Part shown: positions 51,911 to 60,757 of the stretch, piece after piece
How the letters are laid out: each line of letters begins with the position of its first letter
Numbering within the stretch: position 1 is the first letter of the stretch
NCBI GenBank assembly: GCA_041656735.1
Contig: JBBACY010000002.1
Span: 124,001 to 188,000 of the forward strand
Direction: 5' to 3'
DNA length: 64,000 bases
From: Perlabentimonas sp041656735
GTDB taxonomy: Bacteria; Bacteroidota; Bacteroidia; Bacteroidales; Tenuifilaceae
Notes under the pieces: generated by a model
What the model saw: only the letters and a program-made list of their open reading frames with translations
The model's database searches: none
Told to the model about the DNA's origin: nothing
Position numbers and translations under genes: made by a program

Positions 51911-52381
51911 ATGAAAAGAATAGCGGTATTCCCTGGCACATTCGACCCCTTTACCATTGGGCATGAGGAGATAGTAAAACGAGCCATAAATCTCTTCGAC
52001 AAAGTAATTATTGCAGTGGGCCAAAATCTATCAAAAAAAACGCTCTTTAGTGTTGAGCAAAGGCTAAGCATGGTTAACGATGTTTTTGGCAATGAGAGCC
52101 GAGTTGAGGTAACGAGTTTCGATGGACTTACCGTTGATTTTTGTCACAAGAAAGGAGCTAATTTTCTGATAAGAGGACTAAGGACGTCGGCTGACTTTGA
52201 GTATGAACGCGCCATAGGGCAAGTGAACAAAGCTATGCGACCCGAAATTGAGACTGTTTTTATACTTACTTCGCCCGAGCATACGCCAATAAACTCAACC
52301 ATTGTGAGAGATATTATTATTAATAAGGGCGACGCTACAAAATTTTTACCAAAGAATATTGACATAAAAAAGTACTTTTAG
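51911..52381 (+). CDS. coaD: phosphopantetheine adenylyltransferase
   Basis: 156 residues. It converts 4'-phosphopantetheine and ATP to dephospho-CoA, the fourth step of CoA synthesis. PGTFDPFTIGHEEIVKRAIN is the nucleotidyltransferase TxGH motif, and NSTIVRDIIINKGDATKFLP is the conserved ISSTxxR-like end. It is 25 to 31 bases upstream of a thioredoxin-like gene on the same strand, so the two may be co-transcribed. Confidence 0.98.
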   Translation: MKRIAVFPGTFDPFTIGHEEIVKRAINLFDKVIIAVGQNLSKKTLFSVEQRLSMVNDVFGNESRVEVTSFDGLTVDFCHKKGANFLIRGLRTSADFEYERAIGQVNKAMRPEIETVFILTSPEHTPINSTIVRDIIINKGDATKFLPKNIDIKKYF

Positions 52382-52412
52382 CGTTAAGTAAACAATACCA
52401 ACTCCATTGTGT

Positions 52413-53828
52413 ATGGCTTTTTTAAGAAGAATTATCCTACTTGCGCTGACAATACTTAATATTATAACTTTTAGCAATGCCCAGGTGGTGCTGTCGGGCA
52501 ATGCCCCCACATACGCTGGTCAGGAGTTAATATTCTATAAATACTCCGATTACATAACCCAAACAGAAGAAGCTATTGCCCAATGCACCGTTGGTGAATT
52601 GGGCCACTTTACCTGCAACCTTAAAGTTAATGAAACAAGTTTCATATTTAGCCAGCTAGGAGTATACCGTGCATACCTATTTATTGAACCCGGCAAAAAG
52701 TACGAAATTGTTTTGCCCGATAACGAACCTAAAACAGAACTCCAAAGGCTAAATCCGTATTTTGTTGAAGTTGACCTGCATATTGGCATAAAGAACTTGC
52801 AGCCAAACGATTTAAACTACCTAATTAGCACTTTCGACCTTAACTTTAACGAACATTTTAATGTGATAGTTAAAGATGCATACGACGGCAAACCAACCCC
52901 ACCGCTTGACTCACTAAAAAATGAAATCGAAAGCATTTTTAAAAAATACGACAATCCGTTTTTCAACGACTACCGAACCTATCGTTACGGATTACTAAGC
53001 CAGCTGGCACTTATGCAGCAATCGCGCAGCATTTCAAGTATTTATTTTCAGAGCAAACCCATAAGGTATAATAACCCTGCCTATATGGAACTATTCAACC
53101 TTTTGTACGATAAATATTTCCTGTTTTTTGCTCGTTCAAACGAAGGGAGCGCTGCACTTAACGAGGTTACAAGCCAAAGAAGTTACCAGCAGCTAAAAAA
53201 AACGCTCTCGCAAGACGATGTGCTGAAAAATGATTCGCTACTGGAACTAGTAATACTAAAAGGGTTACACGATGGTTTTTTTGACGATCGTTTCTCGCGT
53301 GGGGCGTTGCTTACAATCCTCGATTCACTTTACTCACAAACACTAATTGCAGAGAACCTTTTGATAGCCGAAAATATTCGACAAAAAGTTACCCGACTAC
53401 TACCCGGTTTTGCTCCGTCGCCCTTCGAACTATATACCATAAACGACGAACTTGTAAGTCTCAGTAAGTTTGAAGGCAAATATGTTTACCTAAATTTTTG
53501 TACAACCACCAGCTACTCATGCTTGCAAGAATTCCCATTACTTGAAAAGATATACGAGAAGTATAAAGATAAACTTGAAATTGTAACCATTGCGGTTGAT
53601 ACCGATATTAATGACCTAAAGAATTTTCTTGGGCAGAATAGCTACAACTGGACCTTTTTACACTACGGTAACAAGCCCGACGTAATAAAAGATTTTGATA
53701 TACGAGCCTACCCTACCTACTTTTTAGTAGGCCCCGACAAAAGGCTGGTAACATCGCCCGCACAATCGCCCAAAGAAAACTTCGAAATGTTTTTCTTTAA
53801 TCTGCTTCGCTCAAAGGGCGAAATTTAA
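52413..53828 (+). CDS. secreted thioredoxin-like protein with altered active site
   Basis: 471 residues from ATG 52413 (MAFLRRIILLALTILNIITF), a signal peptide cleaved near SNAQ; a TTG two codons earlier is less likely. The N-terminal part (about 25-120) is beta-rich like the DUF4369-type domain of TlpA/peroxiredoxin-related Bacteroidota proteins, a helical middle follows, and the C-terminal part (about 335-465) is a thioredoxin fold. In place of WCxxC it reads LNFCTTTSYSCLQEFPLL, so the first active-site Cys is Ser (SYSC); an extra Cys lies five residues before it. Redox function may be altered or lost. It is probably linked to coaD; its stop overlaps that of the Nudix gene. Confidence 0.85.
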   Translation: MAFLRRIILLALTILNIITFSNAQVVLSGNAPTYAGQELIFYKYSDYITQTEEAIAQCTVGELGHFTCNLKVNETSFIFSQLGVYRAYLFIEPGKKYEIVLPDNEPKTELQRLNPYFVEVDLHIGIKNLQPNDLNYLISTFDLNFNEHFNVIVKDAYDGKPTPPLDSLKNEIESIFKKYDNPFFNDYRTYRYGLLSQLALMQQSRSISSIYFQSKPIRYNNPAYMELFNLLYDKYFLFFARSNEGSAALNEVTSQRSYQQLKKTLSQDDVLKNDSLLELVILKGLHDGFFDDRFSRGALLTILDSLYSQTLIAENLLIAENIRQKVTRLLPGFAPSPFELYTINDELVSLSKFEGKYVYLNFCTTTSYSCLQEFPLLEKIYEKYKDKLEIVTIAVDTDINDLKNFLGQNSYNWTFLHYGNKPDVIKDFDIRAYPTYFLVGPDKRLVTSPAQSPKENFEMFFFNLLRSKGEI

Positions 53829-54445
53829 AGCATACCCATAACGCTAAATACATCAACTATTGACGGGAATGTGCTCTGCAAGTAAATTCGAATATCGTCC
53901 AAGTTAACCCATAATACCTGAGTAATTCCCTCTTCGCGTTGAGGGGTAAGTTTATCGTTACCTGAGTAGCGCATTAAGTACCAATGCGTTTTTTTTATCA
54001 CCGTCTCGTTCTCCAAGTCGTATGTATGGTAGGTATCTGTAATCTTGTTTTCAATCGAAAGGTTTTTCACACCGCACTCCTCCTCTACCTCACGCAAAGC
54101 TGCCTGATTGGTCTGTTCGCCAAGTTCAACCTTTCCTTTTGGTAAATCCCAAACCCCATTCCGCTCAATTAAAAGAATTTGACCAAACTCATTAATCACC
54201 AAGCCACCAGCCGCTTCGATAAATTTAAAAGTTTCTGTAACCCATTGGAGGAGAAGGTTACTGCTAGCACCAAAAAGGTAAACAACACTTTGCCTTGAGG
54301 ATTTAAAAAAAACGAGTATTTTTGCAAGGTCATCGACACTGGAGCATTTTACAAAGAGACCCTCTTTGTTTTCAAAATGCTCTTTACATTCCGAAAGCAA
54401 AATAATTTTGCGAGAACCAAAATAAATCGAATAAACATTAGCCAT
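53825..54445 (-). CDS. Nudix hydrolase
   Basis: 206 residues from ATG 54445 (MANVYSIYFGSRKIILLSEC); a longer frame from 54616 is rejected because it would lie inside pyrE and lacks family similarity. The Nudix box is complete: GKVELGEQTNQAALREVEEE followed by CGV, matching Gx5Ex7REUxEExGU. The first 95 residues are an extra N-terminal domain of unknown role. Nudix enzymes cleave nucleoside diphosphates linked to another moiety; the substrate is unknown. Its ATG overlaps that of pyrE on the other strand (CATG at 54443-54446). Its stop codon overlaps that of the thioredoxin-like gene. Confidence 0.9.
   Translation of the reverse strand: MANVYSIYFGSRKIILLSECKEHFENKEGLFVKCSSVDDLAKILVFFKSSRQSVVYLFGASSNLLLQWVTETFKFIEAAGGLVINEFGQILLIERNGVWDLPKGKVELGEQTNQAALREVEEECGVKNLSIENKITDTYHTYDLENETVIKKTHWYLMRYSGNDKLTPQREEGITQVLWVNLDDIRIYLQSTFPSIVDVFSVMGML
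54294..54324 (+). promoter_or_regulatory. promoter of pyrE inside the Nudix gene
   Basis: CTTG (54294-54297, one mismatch), 19 bases, TATTTTTG (54317-54324, perfect -7). Predicted start near 54329 gives a leader of about 115 bases, wholly antisense to the Nudix coding sequence. Confidence 0.55.
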
Positions 54446-55067
54446 GGACAATAAAATTATTTCAAAGCTAGTCGAAATTAACGCAATAAAACTGAATCCT
54501 GCAAACCCTTTTACATGGGCATCGGGTTGGCTTTCGCCAATATACTGCGACAACCGAAAAGTTTTATCGTACCCCGATGCTCGAAATGTAATACGAGATG
54601 GGTTTGTAAAAACCATAAAAGACCACTTTGAAAAGGTTGATGTAATAGCCGGAGTGGCAACGGGTGCAATAGCTCACGGAGCGCTGGTTGCCGAAGCATT
54701 AAACCTTCCGTTTATTTACGTTCGCTCTGCCCCAAAACAACATGGCCTGGAAAACCTAGTTGAGGGCGACTTAAAGCCAAACCAACGGGTTGTTGTTGTT
54801 GAAGACCTCGTATCAACAGGACTAAGCAGTTTAAGGGCTGTTGATGCCCTTAGACAAGCCAATGCCAATGTTTTAGGCATGACCGCTATTTTTACTTATG
54901 GCTTTGATTTAGCCAAAGAAAATTTTGAGAAGTACGAAATTCCACTTTATGCATTGGCAAACTATAACGAATTAATTGAGTATGCCCTTAGCGTAAATCT
55001 GGTAAATAATTCGCACCTGAGCGTGCTTAAAAGTTGGCGAGAAAACCCCAGCGAATGGGGACGATAA
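54444..55067 (+). CDS. pyrE: orotate phosphoribosyltransferase
   Basis: 207 residues. It transfers ribose-phosphate from PRPP to orotate, giving OMP in pyrimidine synthesis. The PRPP-binding motif is VVVVEDLVSTGLSSL (about 112-126), and FTWASGWLSPIYCDNRKVLS is the family's N-terminal signature. It starts at ATG 54444, one base off the opposite-strand start of the Nudix gene. The SRPBCC gene follows by 48 bases. Confidence 0.97.
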   Translation: MDNKIISKLVEINAIKLNPANPFTWASGWLSPIYCDNRKVLSYPDARNVIRDGFVKTIKDHFEKVDVIAGVATGAIAHGALVAEALNLPFIYVRSAPKQHGLENLVEGDLKPNQRVVVVEDLVSTGLSSLRAVDALRQANANVLGMTAIFTYGFDLAKENFEKYEIPLYALANYNELIEYALSVNLVNNSHLSVLKSWRENPSEWGR

Positions 55068-55115
55068 AATAAATTTGCCCACCAGTAAGCCTCAACTAAA
55101 AATATTGTAATAAAA

Positions 55116-55529
55116 ATGACAACCATAGAAAGTAAAATTGTTAGCATCAAACGAGTTGATGAGGATGTATTTAAAGTTCTTTCGAATTTTCAAAATTTCA
55201 CCCCTTTTGCAGAAACGGCAAAACTTGAAAACTGGCAGGCTGGCGACGACTGGTGCCAGTTTAACATTCAGGGAATTGAGAATGCAGGGTTGAAAATAAT
55301 TGAAAAAGAGCCAAATAAAACCATTAAGTATACCGGAAACGACCGTGTTCCCTTCGAATTTTTTATATGGATACAGCTAAAAACTGCAGCCCCATACGAT
55401 ACCCGTATGAAGATTACCGTTAAAGCAAAGCTAAATATGATGATGAAGATGATGGTAAAGGGCAAGCTGCAGCAGGGCGTTGACAGTATTGCAGAACAAA
55501 TTGCTAGCGCATTCAACGCAAAGTTATAA
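55116..55529 (+). CDS. SRPBCC-family lipid/ligand-binding protein
   Basis: 137 residues with the START/Bet v1-like pattern: a short N-terminal strand (ESKIVSIKRVDEDVFKVLSN), beta strands and a long C-terminal helix (GVDSIAEQIASAFNAK). No signal peptide, so cytoplasmic. Such proteins bind hydrophobic ligands or act as cyclases; no specific function is clear. It follows pyrE by 48 bases and is convergent with birA, with stops one base apart. Confidence 0.8.
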   Translation: MTTIESKIVSIKRVDEDVFKVLSNFQNFTPFAETAKLENWQAGDDWCQFNIQGIENAGLKIIEKEPNKTIKYTGNDRVPFEFFIWIQLKTAAPYDTRMKITVKAKLNMMMKMMVKGKLQQGVDSIAEQIASAFNAKL

Positions 55530-55530
55530 A

Positions 55531-56277
55531 CTACAAAACGAAACAAACCTCCTTAAAGGCGAACTCCTTCAGTTCGCCCTTATCGGTTTCAAGTACCAAC
55601 ATTCCCGTATCCTTTACGCCAACTATACGAGCACTAAACGCCTCACCATTAGCTGAATACTTATTAAACCCAGCACTTCGGTACAAACTTGCGAAATACT
55701 GGTCGGATATTTGCCTAACACTCCCAGCCTTTAGCTGCTGATATCGTAATTCAAAACACCTACAAAACCTCTCTAGCAAGCTATCAATATCTGCCTCCTT
55801 ACCTGTTTCAAGCACCAAGGAAGTTGGGTTGGGCAAATCATCTGCAAAATAAGACTGATTAACATTAAGTCCAATACCAACAATGGTGGTTTCGAGGTTA
55901 GCCGCACTAAAACTATTCTCAATAAGAATTCCGGCAATTTTATTTCCCTTAACGTAAATATCGTTCGGCCATTTAATGGTAATATTAGGTATTACCTCTA
56001 AAAGCAGGTCAACAACGGCTAATGCCGATATCTTTGAAATTAAAAATTGGTACTGAACTTCTAAAAAACAGGGTCTTAACAATACGCTAAACAGGAGATT
56101 CTTTCCACTCTCACTCTCCCATGAATTTCCACGTTGCCCCCTACCATGGGTCTGATTTCGGGCAGCAACAACAACTCCGTGCTGTGCATTATCACCTTTT
56201 AAATTCGACACATACTCGTTTGTTGACGAAACCTCATCAAGCCAAACAATTTTACTCCCAATCCTATTATCCTTCAT
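55531..56277 (-). CDS. birA: biotin--[acetyl-CoA-carboxylase] ligase (monofunctional)
   Basis: 248 residues. It attaches biotin to the carboxyl carrier protein through biotinyl-AMP. The biotin-binding GRGQRGNSWES loop and KWPNDIYVKGNKIAGILIE are intact. It lacks the N-terminal HTH of the E. coli repressor form, so it is an enzyme only. A -7 match (TAAATTTG, 56297-56304) lies 20 bases upstream on the minus strand. Confidence 0.95.
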   Translation of the reverse strand: MKDNRIGSKIVWLDEVSSTNEYVSNLKGDNAQHGVVVAARNQTHGRGQRGNSWESESGKNLLFSVLLRPCFLEVQYQFLISKISALAVVDLLLEVIPNITIKWPNDIYVKGNKIAGILIENSFSAANLETTIVGIGLNVNQSYFADDLPNPTSLVLETGKEADIDSLLERFCRCFELRYQQLKAGSVRQISDQYFASLYRSAGFNKYSANGEAFSARIVGVKDTGMLVLETDKGELKEFAFKEVCFVL

Positions 56278-56296
56278 TTATTTTGAAAATTTAGGG

Positions 56297-56304
56297 CAAA
56301 TTTA
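56297..56304 (-). promoter_or_regulatory. possible -7 box of birA
   Basis: On the minus strand TAAATTTG, a full -7 match; the -33 element is not clear. Predicted leader about 15 bases. Confidence 0.4.
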
Positions 56305-56434
56305 GCTGTTTGAATTAGAAAACTGCATATAAAGAATATTATTAACCTCTTAAAAAATCATAACTAACTAATAGTATGAACAGTACGTTAACAAAAACCA
56401 CAACCCATAAATTAAGCTAAGCCCATTTTACCGC

Positions 56435-56465
56435 TTGGCTTTTACATCAAAATATAATATCTTTG
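56435..56465 (+). promoter_or_regulatory. promoter of the rsfS-ftsH-cdsA-psd run
   Basis: TTGG (56435-56438, near-match), 19 bases, TATCTTTG (56458-56465, perfect). Start near 56470, so translation must begin at ATG 56499 and not at the earlier TTG at 56463. Confidence 0.65.
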
Positions 56466-56498
56466 CCAATTAACAGAATAATCATCCATACCCAATTA

Positions 56499-56861
56499 AT
56501 GGCAAAAAGAGATAACGAGAATACAGAAAAACTACACGCCTGTATAGTAGAAGCAATAAGCGAAAAAAAAGGTGATAATATTATTAGTTTGGAATTGGGA
56601 ATGCTACCCAACGCTATTTGTAAGCATTTTGTAATTTGCAACGCCGACTCGACAACACAGGTAGCCGCAATTGCCGATAACGTTGAGTTTAAAACCAAAG
56701 AAATTCTGAACGAAAAAGTTTGGCAAAAGGGCGGTTACGAAAATAGCATATGGATAATACTAGATTACGTTGATGTGGTAGTACATATTTTTCAAACAGA
56801 ATGGCGCGAATTCTACAAACTCGAAGATTTATGGGCAGATGCAAAAAAAACTACCTACTAA
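56499..56861 (+). CDS. rsfS: ribosome silencing factor RsfS
   Basis: 120 residues from ATG 56499 (MAKRDNENTEKLHACIVEAI). The segment NAICKHFVICNADSTTQVAA and the WIILDYVDVVVHIFQTEWREFYKLEDLWADA end are the Iojap/RsfS signature. It binds uL14 and blocks subunit joining in starvation. The start is fixed by the promoter at 56435-56465. It begins a same-strand run with ftsH, DUF2007, cdsA and psd. Confidence 0.95.
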   Translation: MAKRDNENTEKLHACIVEAISEKKGDNIISLELGMLPNAICKHFVICNADSTTQVAAIADNVEFKTKEILNEKVWQKGGYENSIWIILDYVDVVVHIFQTEWREFYKLEDLWADAKKTTY

Positions 56862-56948
56862 TTATTCGCAAGGATTAATTAACACACTTTAAACAAAAGG
56901 CAATAAGTTTCGTTGTTACGCCATCAAATAGGCAAAGCAAAATAAATT

Positions 56949-58982
56949 ATGGAAAATAATAAGAAAAACCCAGGGCAAGATAAAAAACCGAATCAGCAAA
57001 AGGGTAGCGGCCAGATGAACATTGGGGGAAAGAAATTTAATGTTTACTGGATATATATAGTTATTATACTAGGCATATTAGGAATTAACTTCTTTTATGG
57101 CAGTAAGGACGCTGTTGAAACAACGTGGAATGAAGTACAAACCAAAATGCTTTACGAGGACGATGTGAACAAATTGGTTCTGGTTAAAAACTTAGGCAAG
57201 GTTGAAGTATATCTAAAGGCTCAAAGCGTTTCAAAATACTCTGGCAAGCTGGGCGAAGACGCAAAAAACGTGAGTCAATCTGGCCCTCACTTCTACTTTA
57301 CCATAGGTTCAATTGAATCGTTCGAGAGGCAACTTCAAGAAGCTCAAGTAGACAAGCCCAGTGTTGATTTATCATACGAAAATAGGCCGAACTACTTTGG
57401 AGAAGCCCTAACCTGGCTTTTGCCCATCATTTTACTAGTTGGGGTATGGCTTTTCATTTTCCGAAAAATGAGTCACGGTGCTGGCGGTGCTGGCGGTGCT
57501 GGCAACATATTTAATGTGGGCAAATCGAAAGCTCAACTTTTCGACAAAGAATCATCAACAAGCAAAATTGACTTTAAGGATGTTGCAGGACTCGAAGAGG
57601 CCAAGATTGAAATAATTGAAATTGTAGATTTTCTTAAAAATCCAAAGAAATACACAGACCTTGGCGGTAAAATACCGAAGGGCGTTTTACTAGTTGGCCC
57701 TCCAGGAACAGGAAAAACCCTTCTGGCTAAAGCCGTTGCAGGGGAGGCAAACGTTCCTTTCTTTAGTATGTCGGGGTCAGATTTTGTTGAAATGTTTGTA
57801 GGCGTTGGCGCATCGAGAGTACGCGACCTCTTTAAGCAAGCTAAAGAAAAAGCACCTTGCATCGTTTTTATTGATGAGATTGATGCTATTGGAAGGGCAA
57901 GGGGTAAAAACGCAAATTTCTCGTCCAACGACGAGCGCGAAAACACCCTAAATCAGCTACTTACCGAAATGGACGGTTTTGCTTCAAACCAAGGTGTAAT
58001 TATACTTGCAGCAACTAACCGAGCCGATATACTTGACAGGGCACTTATGCGTGCTGGTAGATTCGACAGGCAGATACACGTTGAACTGCCCGACTACAAA
58101 GAGCGTAAAGAAATATTTGGGGTACACCTAAAGCCGCTGAAACTAGAAGAAGGCTTTGATAGCGAATTTATGGCAAAGCAAACGCCAGGATTTTCGGGTG
58201 CTGACATTGCCAATGTGTGTAACGAAGCAGCGCTTATTGCCGCCAGACAGAGCAAACCATTTGTTGAAAAACAAGACTTTTTAGACGCCGTTGACCGAAT
58301 TATTGGGGGATTGGAGAAGAAAAACAAAATTATTTCAAAAGAAGAAAGGCGCGCAATTGCTTTTCACGAATCGGGCCATGCAACTGTAAGCTGGCTGTTA
58401 GAACACGCTAGCCCATTGCTAAAAGTATCAATTATACCACGCGGAAAAGCCCTTGGAGCTGCATGGTACCTACCAGAAGAGCGCCAGCTTACCTCAACTG
58501 AACAACTTATGGACGAGATGAGTTCAGCACTAGGCGGACGAGCCGCTGAGGAACTTATTTTTAACCAAATTTCAACGGGAGCGCTTAACGACCTAGAGAA
58601 GGTGACAAAACAGGCTTACGCTATGGTTGCATACTTTGGTATGAGCAAGGGAATTAGAAATATTAGTTTTTACGACTCATCGGGGCAAAACGAGCTAGCA
58701 TTTAGTAAACCCTATAGCGAAAAAACTGCCGAACTTATCGACAAAGAGGTTAAAAATATTATTGGAGAGGCTTACGACAGAGCAAAGGACATTTTAACAA
58801 AAAATAGAGAGGGGCTAACCCAGCTAGCAGAGTTACTACTTGAGCGCGAAGTGATTTTTAGCGAAGACCTAGAAGCGATTTTCGGAAAACGGAAATCACA
58901 TACTCGCAGCGAAGAGTTAGTTCAGGATATTAAAGAAGAAGAGAAGAAGAAAACTGAGAAGGAAGAGAAGAAGGAGGAGTAG
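56949..58982 (+). CDS. ftsH: ATP-dependent zinc metalloprotease FtsH
   Basis: 677 residues. Two membrane helices (about 32-49 and 155-172) flank a periplasmic domain, then the AAA+ module (Walker A GPPGTGKTLLAKAVAGEA, Walker B CIVFIDEIDAIG, SRH MRAGRFDRQIH) and the M41 peptidase with zinc motif HESGH in IAFHESGHATVSWLLEHA (about 475). Just after the second helix there is a Gly/Ala repeat (HGAGGAGGAGNIF) encoded by a tandem DNA repeat (about 57478-57503). The end is a highly charged Lys/Glu tail. It degrades membrane and soluble proteins and balances lipid synthesis. Confidence 0.98.
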   Translation: MENNKKNPGQDKKPNQQKGSGQMNIGGKKFNVYWIYIVIILGILGINFFYGSKDAVETTWNEVQTKMLYEDDVNKLVLVKNLGKVEVYLKAQSVSKYSGKLGEDAKNVSQSGPHFYFTIGSIESFERQLQEAQVDKPSVDLSYENRPNYFGEALTWLLPIILLVGVWLFIFRKMSHGAGGAGGAGNIFNVGKSKAQLFDKESSTSKIDFKDVAGLEEAKIEIIEIVDFLKNPKKYTDLGGKIPKGVLLVGPPGTGKTLLAKAVAGEANVPFFSMSGSDFVEMFVGVGASRVRDLFKQAKEKAPCIVFIDEIDAIGRARGKNANFSSNDERENTLNQLLTEMDGFASNQGVIILAATNRADILDRALMRAGRFDRQIHVELPDYKERKEIFGVHLKPLKLEEGFDSEFMAKQTPGFSGADIANVCNEAALIAARQSKPFVEKQDFLDAVDRIIGGLEKKNKIISKEERRAIAFHESGHATVSWLLEHASPLLKVSIIPRGKALGAAWYLPEERQLTSTEQLMDEMSSALGGRAAEELIFNQISTGALNDLEKVTKQAYAMVAYFGMSKGIRNISFYDSSGQNELAFSKPYSEKTAELIDKEVKNIIGEAYDRAKDILTKNREGLTQLAELLLEREVIFSEDLEAIFGKRKSHTRSEELVQDIKEEEKKKTEKEEKKEE

Positions 58983-59031
58983 AAGCAAGCCATAGCTTGT
59001 AAACCCAAATAAACCACAATAAAATAAACCT

Positions 59032-59238
59032 ATGAATGATAAAGATTGGGTCCTAGTGTATTCAAACACATCACTTCAGTCAGAAATTGTAAAGCAAATG
59101 CTCAACAGTTTCGGTATTGAAGCAGTTGTGCTAGACAAACAAGACTCGTCGTACCCAGTAATTGGTGATGCCGAGGTTTACGTAAACAAAGAGAATAAGG
59201 AAAAAGCCCTAAAACACATTGAAGAGTTAAAAGATTGA
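59032..59238 (+). CDS. DUF2007-like small protein
   Basis: 68 residues: DWVLVYSNTSLQSEIVKQML, then NSFGIEAVVLDKQDSSYP and VYVNKENKEKALKHIEEL. This matches the DUF2007 (putative signal-transducing) fold, a small ferredoxin-like domain of unknown function. It lies between ftsH (49 bases) and cdsA and its stop overlaps the cdsA TTG start (ATTGA at 59234-59238), suggesting coupling. Confidence 0.85.
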   Translation: MNDKDWVLVYSNTSLQSEIVKQMLNSFGIEAVVLDKQDSSYPVIGDAEVYVNKENKEKALKHIEELKD

Positions 59239-60062
59239 ACCCATTTGTAAAAAGAACCATAAGCGGTATCCTTTTCGTGACACTTATAGTGGGCGCCATT
59301 ATACTAGGGCGATACAGTTTCCTTCTGGTTTTTTTGGCGCTAATGGAACTCACTCTCTATGAGTTTTATCGATTAACACTAAAGGCCAGAGTTAAGCCAC
59401 AGTATCTTTATGGATTAGTGCTAGGGGCAGTACTTTTTATAGGCAACTATTTATTTGCAGTTGGAATTATTGGCAACTATATATTTTTAGGCTTCATACC
59501 GCTTGTCACAAGCATTTTCATTATAGAACTTTACCGAAACCGCCAGAGAGCAATACACAATATTGCGTTTACGGTACTGGGGCTTTTGTACGTTGCCATC
59601 CCATTTTCACTGCTTAACTACTTCACCCTCAGTCACTCTCCGCTACAAATAGGTTACAATACAAATATACTACTGGGTTTTTTTATTTTACTCTGGGCCA
59701 ACGATTCGGGTGCATATGCGGTTGGTTTAAGCATTGGAAAGAACAAGCTGTTCCCACGAATCTCGCCAAAAAAATCATGGGAAGGACTAATAGGAGGGAT
59801 ATTTACCACAATTCTTGCGGCGTGGGTATTGTCGTTATTCTTTTATGAAATTTCTCTGTATAATTGGGTTGCCATTGGTATTATAACCTCAACAATGGGT
59901 GTATTTGGCGACCTTGTAGAATCAATGTTCAAAAGGGCAGTGAATGTTAAAGATTCTGGCAAAATTATTCCAGGTCACGGAGGAATGCTCGATAGATTTG
60001 ATTCGGTACTACTATCGGCTCCAATTGTTTTTGTATATTTGGAACTTATGATGTTAATTTAG
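59235..60062 (+). CDS. cdsA: phosphatidate cytidylyltransferase
   Basis: 275 residues, starting at TTG 59235 because the family N-terminus (NPFVKRTISGILFVTLIVGA) begins there and no ATG is available before the second helix. About seven to eight membrane helices. The CDP-alcohol family signature is near the end: SMFKRAVNVKDSGKIIPGHG followed by GMLDRFDS. It makes CDP-diacylglycerol from phosphatidate and CTP. Its start overlaps the stop of the DUF2007-like gene. psd follows by 36 bases. Confidence 0.95.
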   Translation: MNPFVKRTISGILFVTLIVGAIILGRYSFLLVFLALMELTLYEFYRLTLKARVKPQYLYGLVLGAVLFIGNYLFAVGIIGNYIFLGFIPLVTSIFIIELYRNRQRAIHNIAFTVLGLLYVAIPFSLLNYFTLSHSPLQIGYNTNILLGFFILLWANDSGAYAVGLSIGKNKLFPRISPKKSWEGLIGGIFTTILAAWVLSLFFYEISLYNWVAIGIITSTMGVFGDLVESMFKRAVNVKDSGKIIPGHGGMLDRFDSVLLSAPIVFVYLELMMLI

Positions 60063-60098
60063 CTACCAAAGACCAGGTTAACACCTAACTCAAAAAAA

Positions 60099-60755
60099 AT
60101 GCGCATCCATAAAGAGGGAACAAAAATACTAATTGTAATTTTAGCTGTACTACTGGCAATTTGCTGCCTAAGCTGGTTTATGCTTGGCATAGTTGGTTTT
60201 ACAATTACCCTAATAATTGCTCTAATTTTCTACATTATTGTTTTGCGCTTCTTTAGAGTGCCTGAACGCTTAAAGGAAACGGATGATAAGAGGGTATTCG
60301 CTCCATGCGATGGCAAGGTTGTGGTTATTGAAGAGGTTGACGAAAGCGAGTTTTTAAACACCCGCTGCATTCAAATCTCAATATTTATGTCGATTTGGAA
60401 TGTTCACATAAACTGGAACCCCATAGGGGGTAAAGTAGTATACACAAAATATCATCCTGGTAAATTTCTTGTAGCTTGGGAACCAAAATCATCAGTTTTA
60501 AACGAGCGCACCTCAATAGCCATTGAACGTCCCGATGGAGTGAAGGTACTATTTAGGCAAATAGCGGGCTATATGGCACGCAGAATAGTTTGCTATAGTA
60601 AAGTAGGTGATGAGGCTAAACAAAACCACGAAATGGGTTTCATTAAATTCGGCTCAAGGGTTGATGTGTTTATCCCTTTAAATTCGGCTGTAAAGGTTGA
60701 ACTTAACCAAAAAGTTGTAGGAACGCAAACTACGCTAGCCGTTATACCCGATTAG
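60099..60755 (+). CDS. psd: phosphatidylserine decarboxylase family protein
   Basis: 218 residues, the short (archaeal/Bacteroidota-type) form. Two N-terminal membrane helices (about 9-50) precede the domain with VFAPCDGKVVVIEEVDESEF, SIFMSIWNVHINWNPIGGKV and the self-cleavage site EMGFIKFGSRVDVFIP, whose Ser after Gly becomes the pyruvoyl cofactor. It makes phosphatidylethanolamine from phosphatidylserine. The phosphatidylserine synthase gene is not in the window. It ends the rsfS-ftsH-cdsA run and is convergent with a lipoprotein gene (stops 2 bases apart). Confidence 0.93.
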   Translation: MRIHKEGTKILIVILAVLLAICCLSWFMLGIVGFTITLIIALIFYIIVLRFFRVPERLKETDDKRVFAPCDGKVVVIEEVDESEFLNTRCIQISIFMSIWNVHINWNPIGGKVVYTKYHPGKFLVAWEPKSSVLNERTSIAIERPDGVKVLFRQIAGYMARRIVCYSKVGDEAKQNHEMGFIKFGSRVDVFIPLNSAVKVELNQKVVGTQTTLAVIPD

Positions 60756-60757
60756 GC

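Noticed and set aside
54446..54616. 57-residue N-terminal extension of the Nudix protein
   Set aside because: It lies antisense within pyrE and is not family-like.
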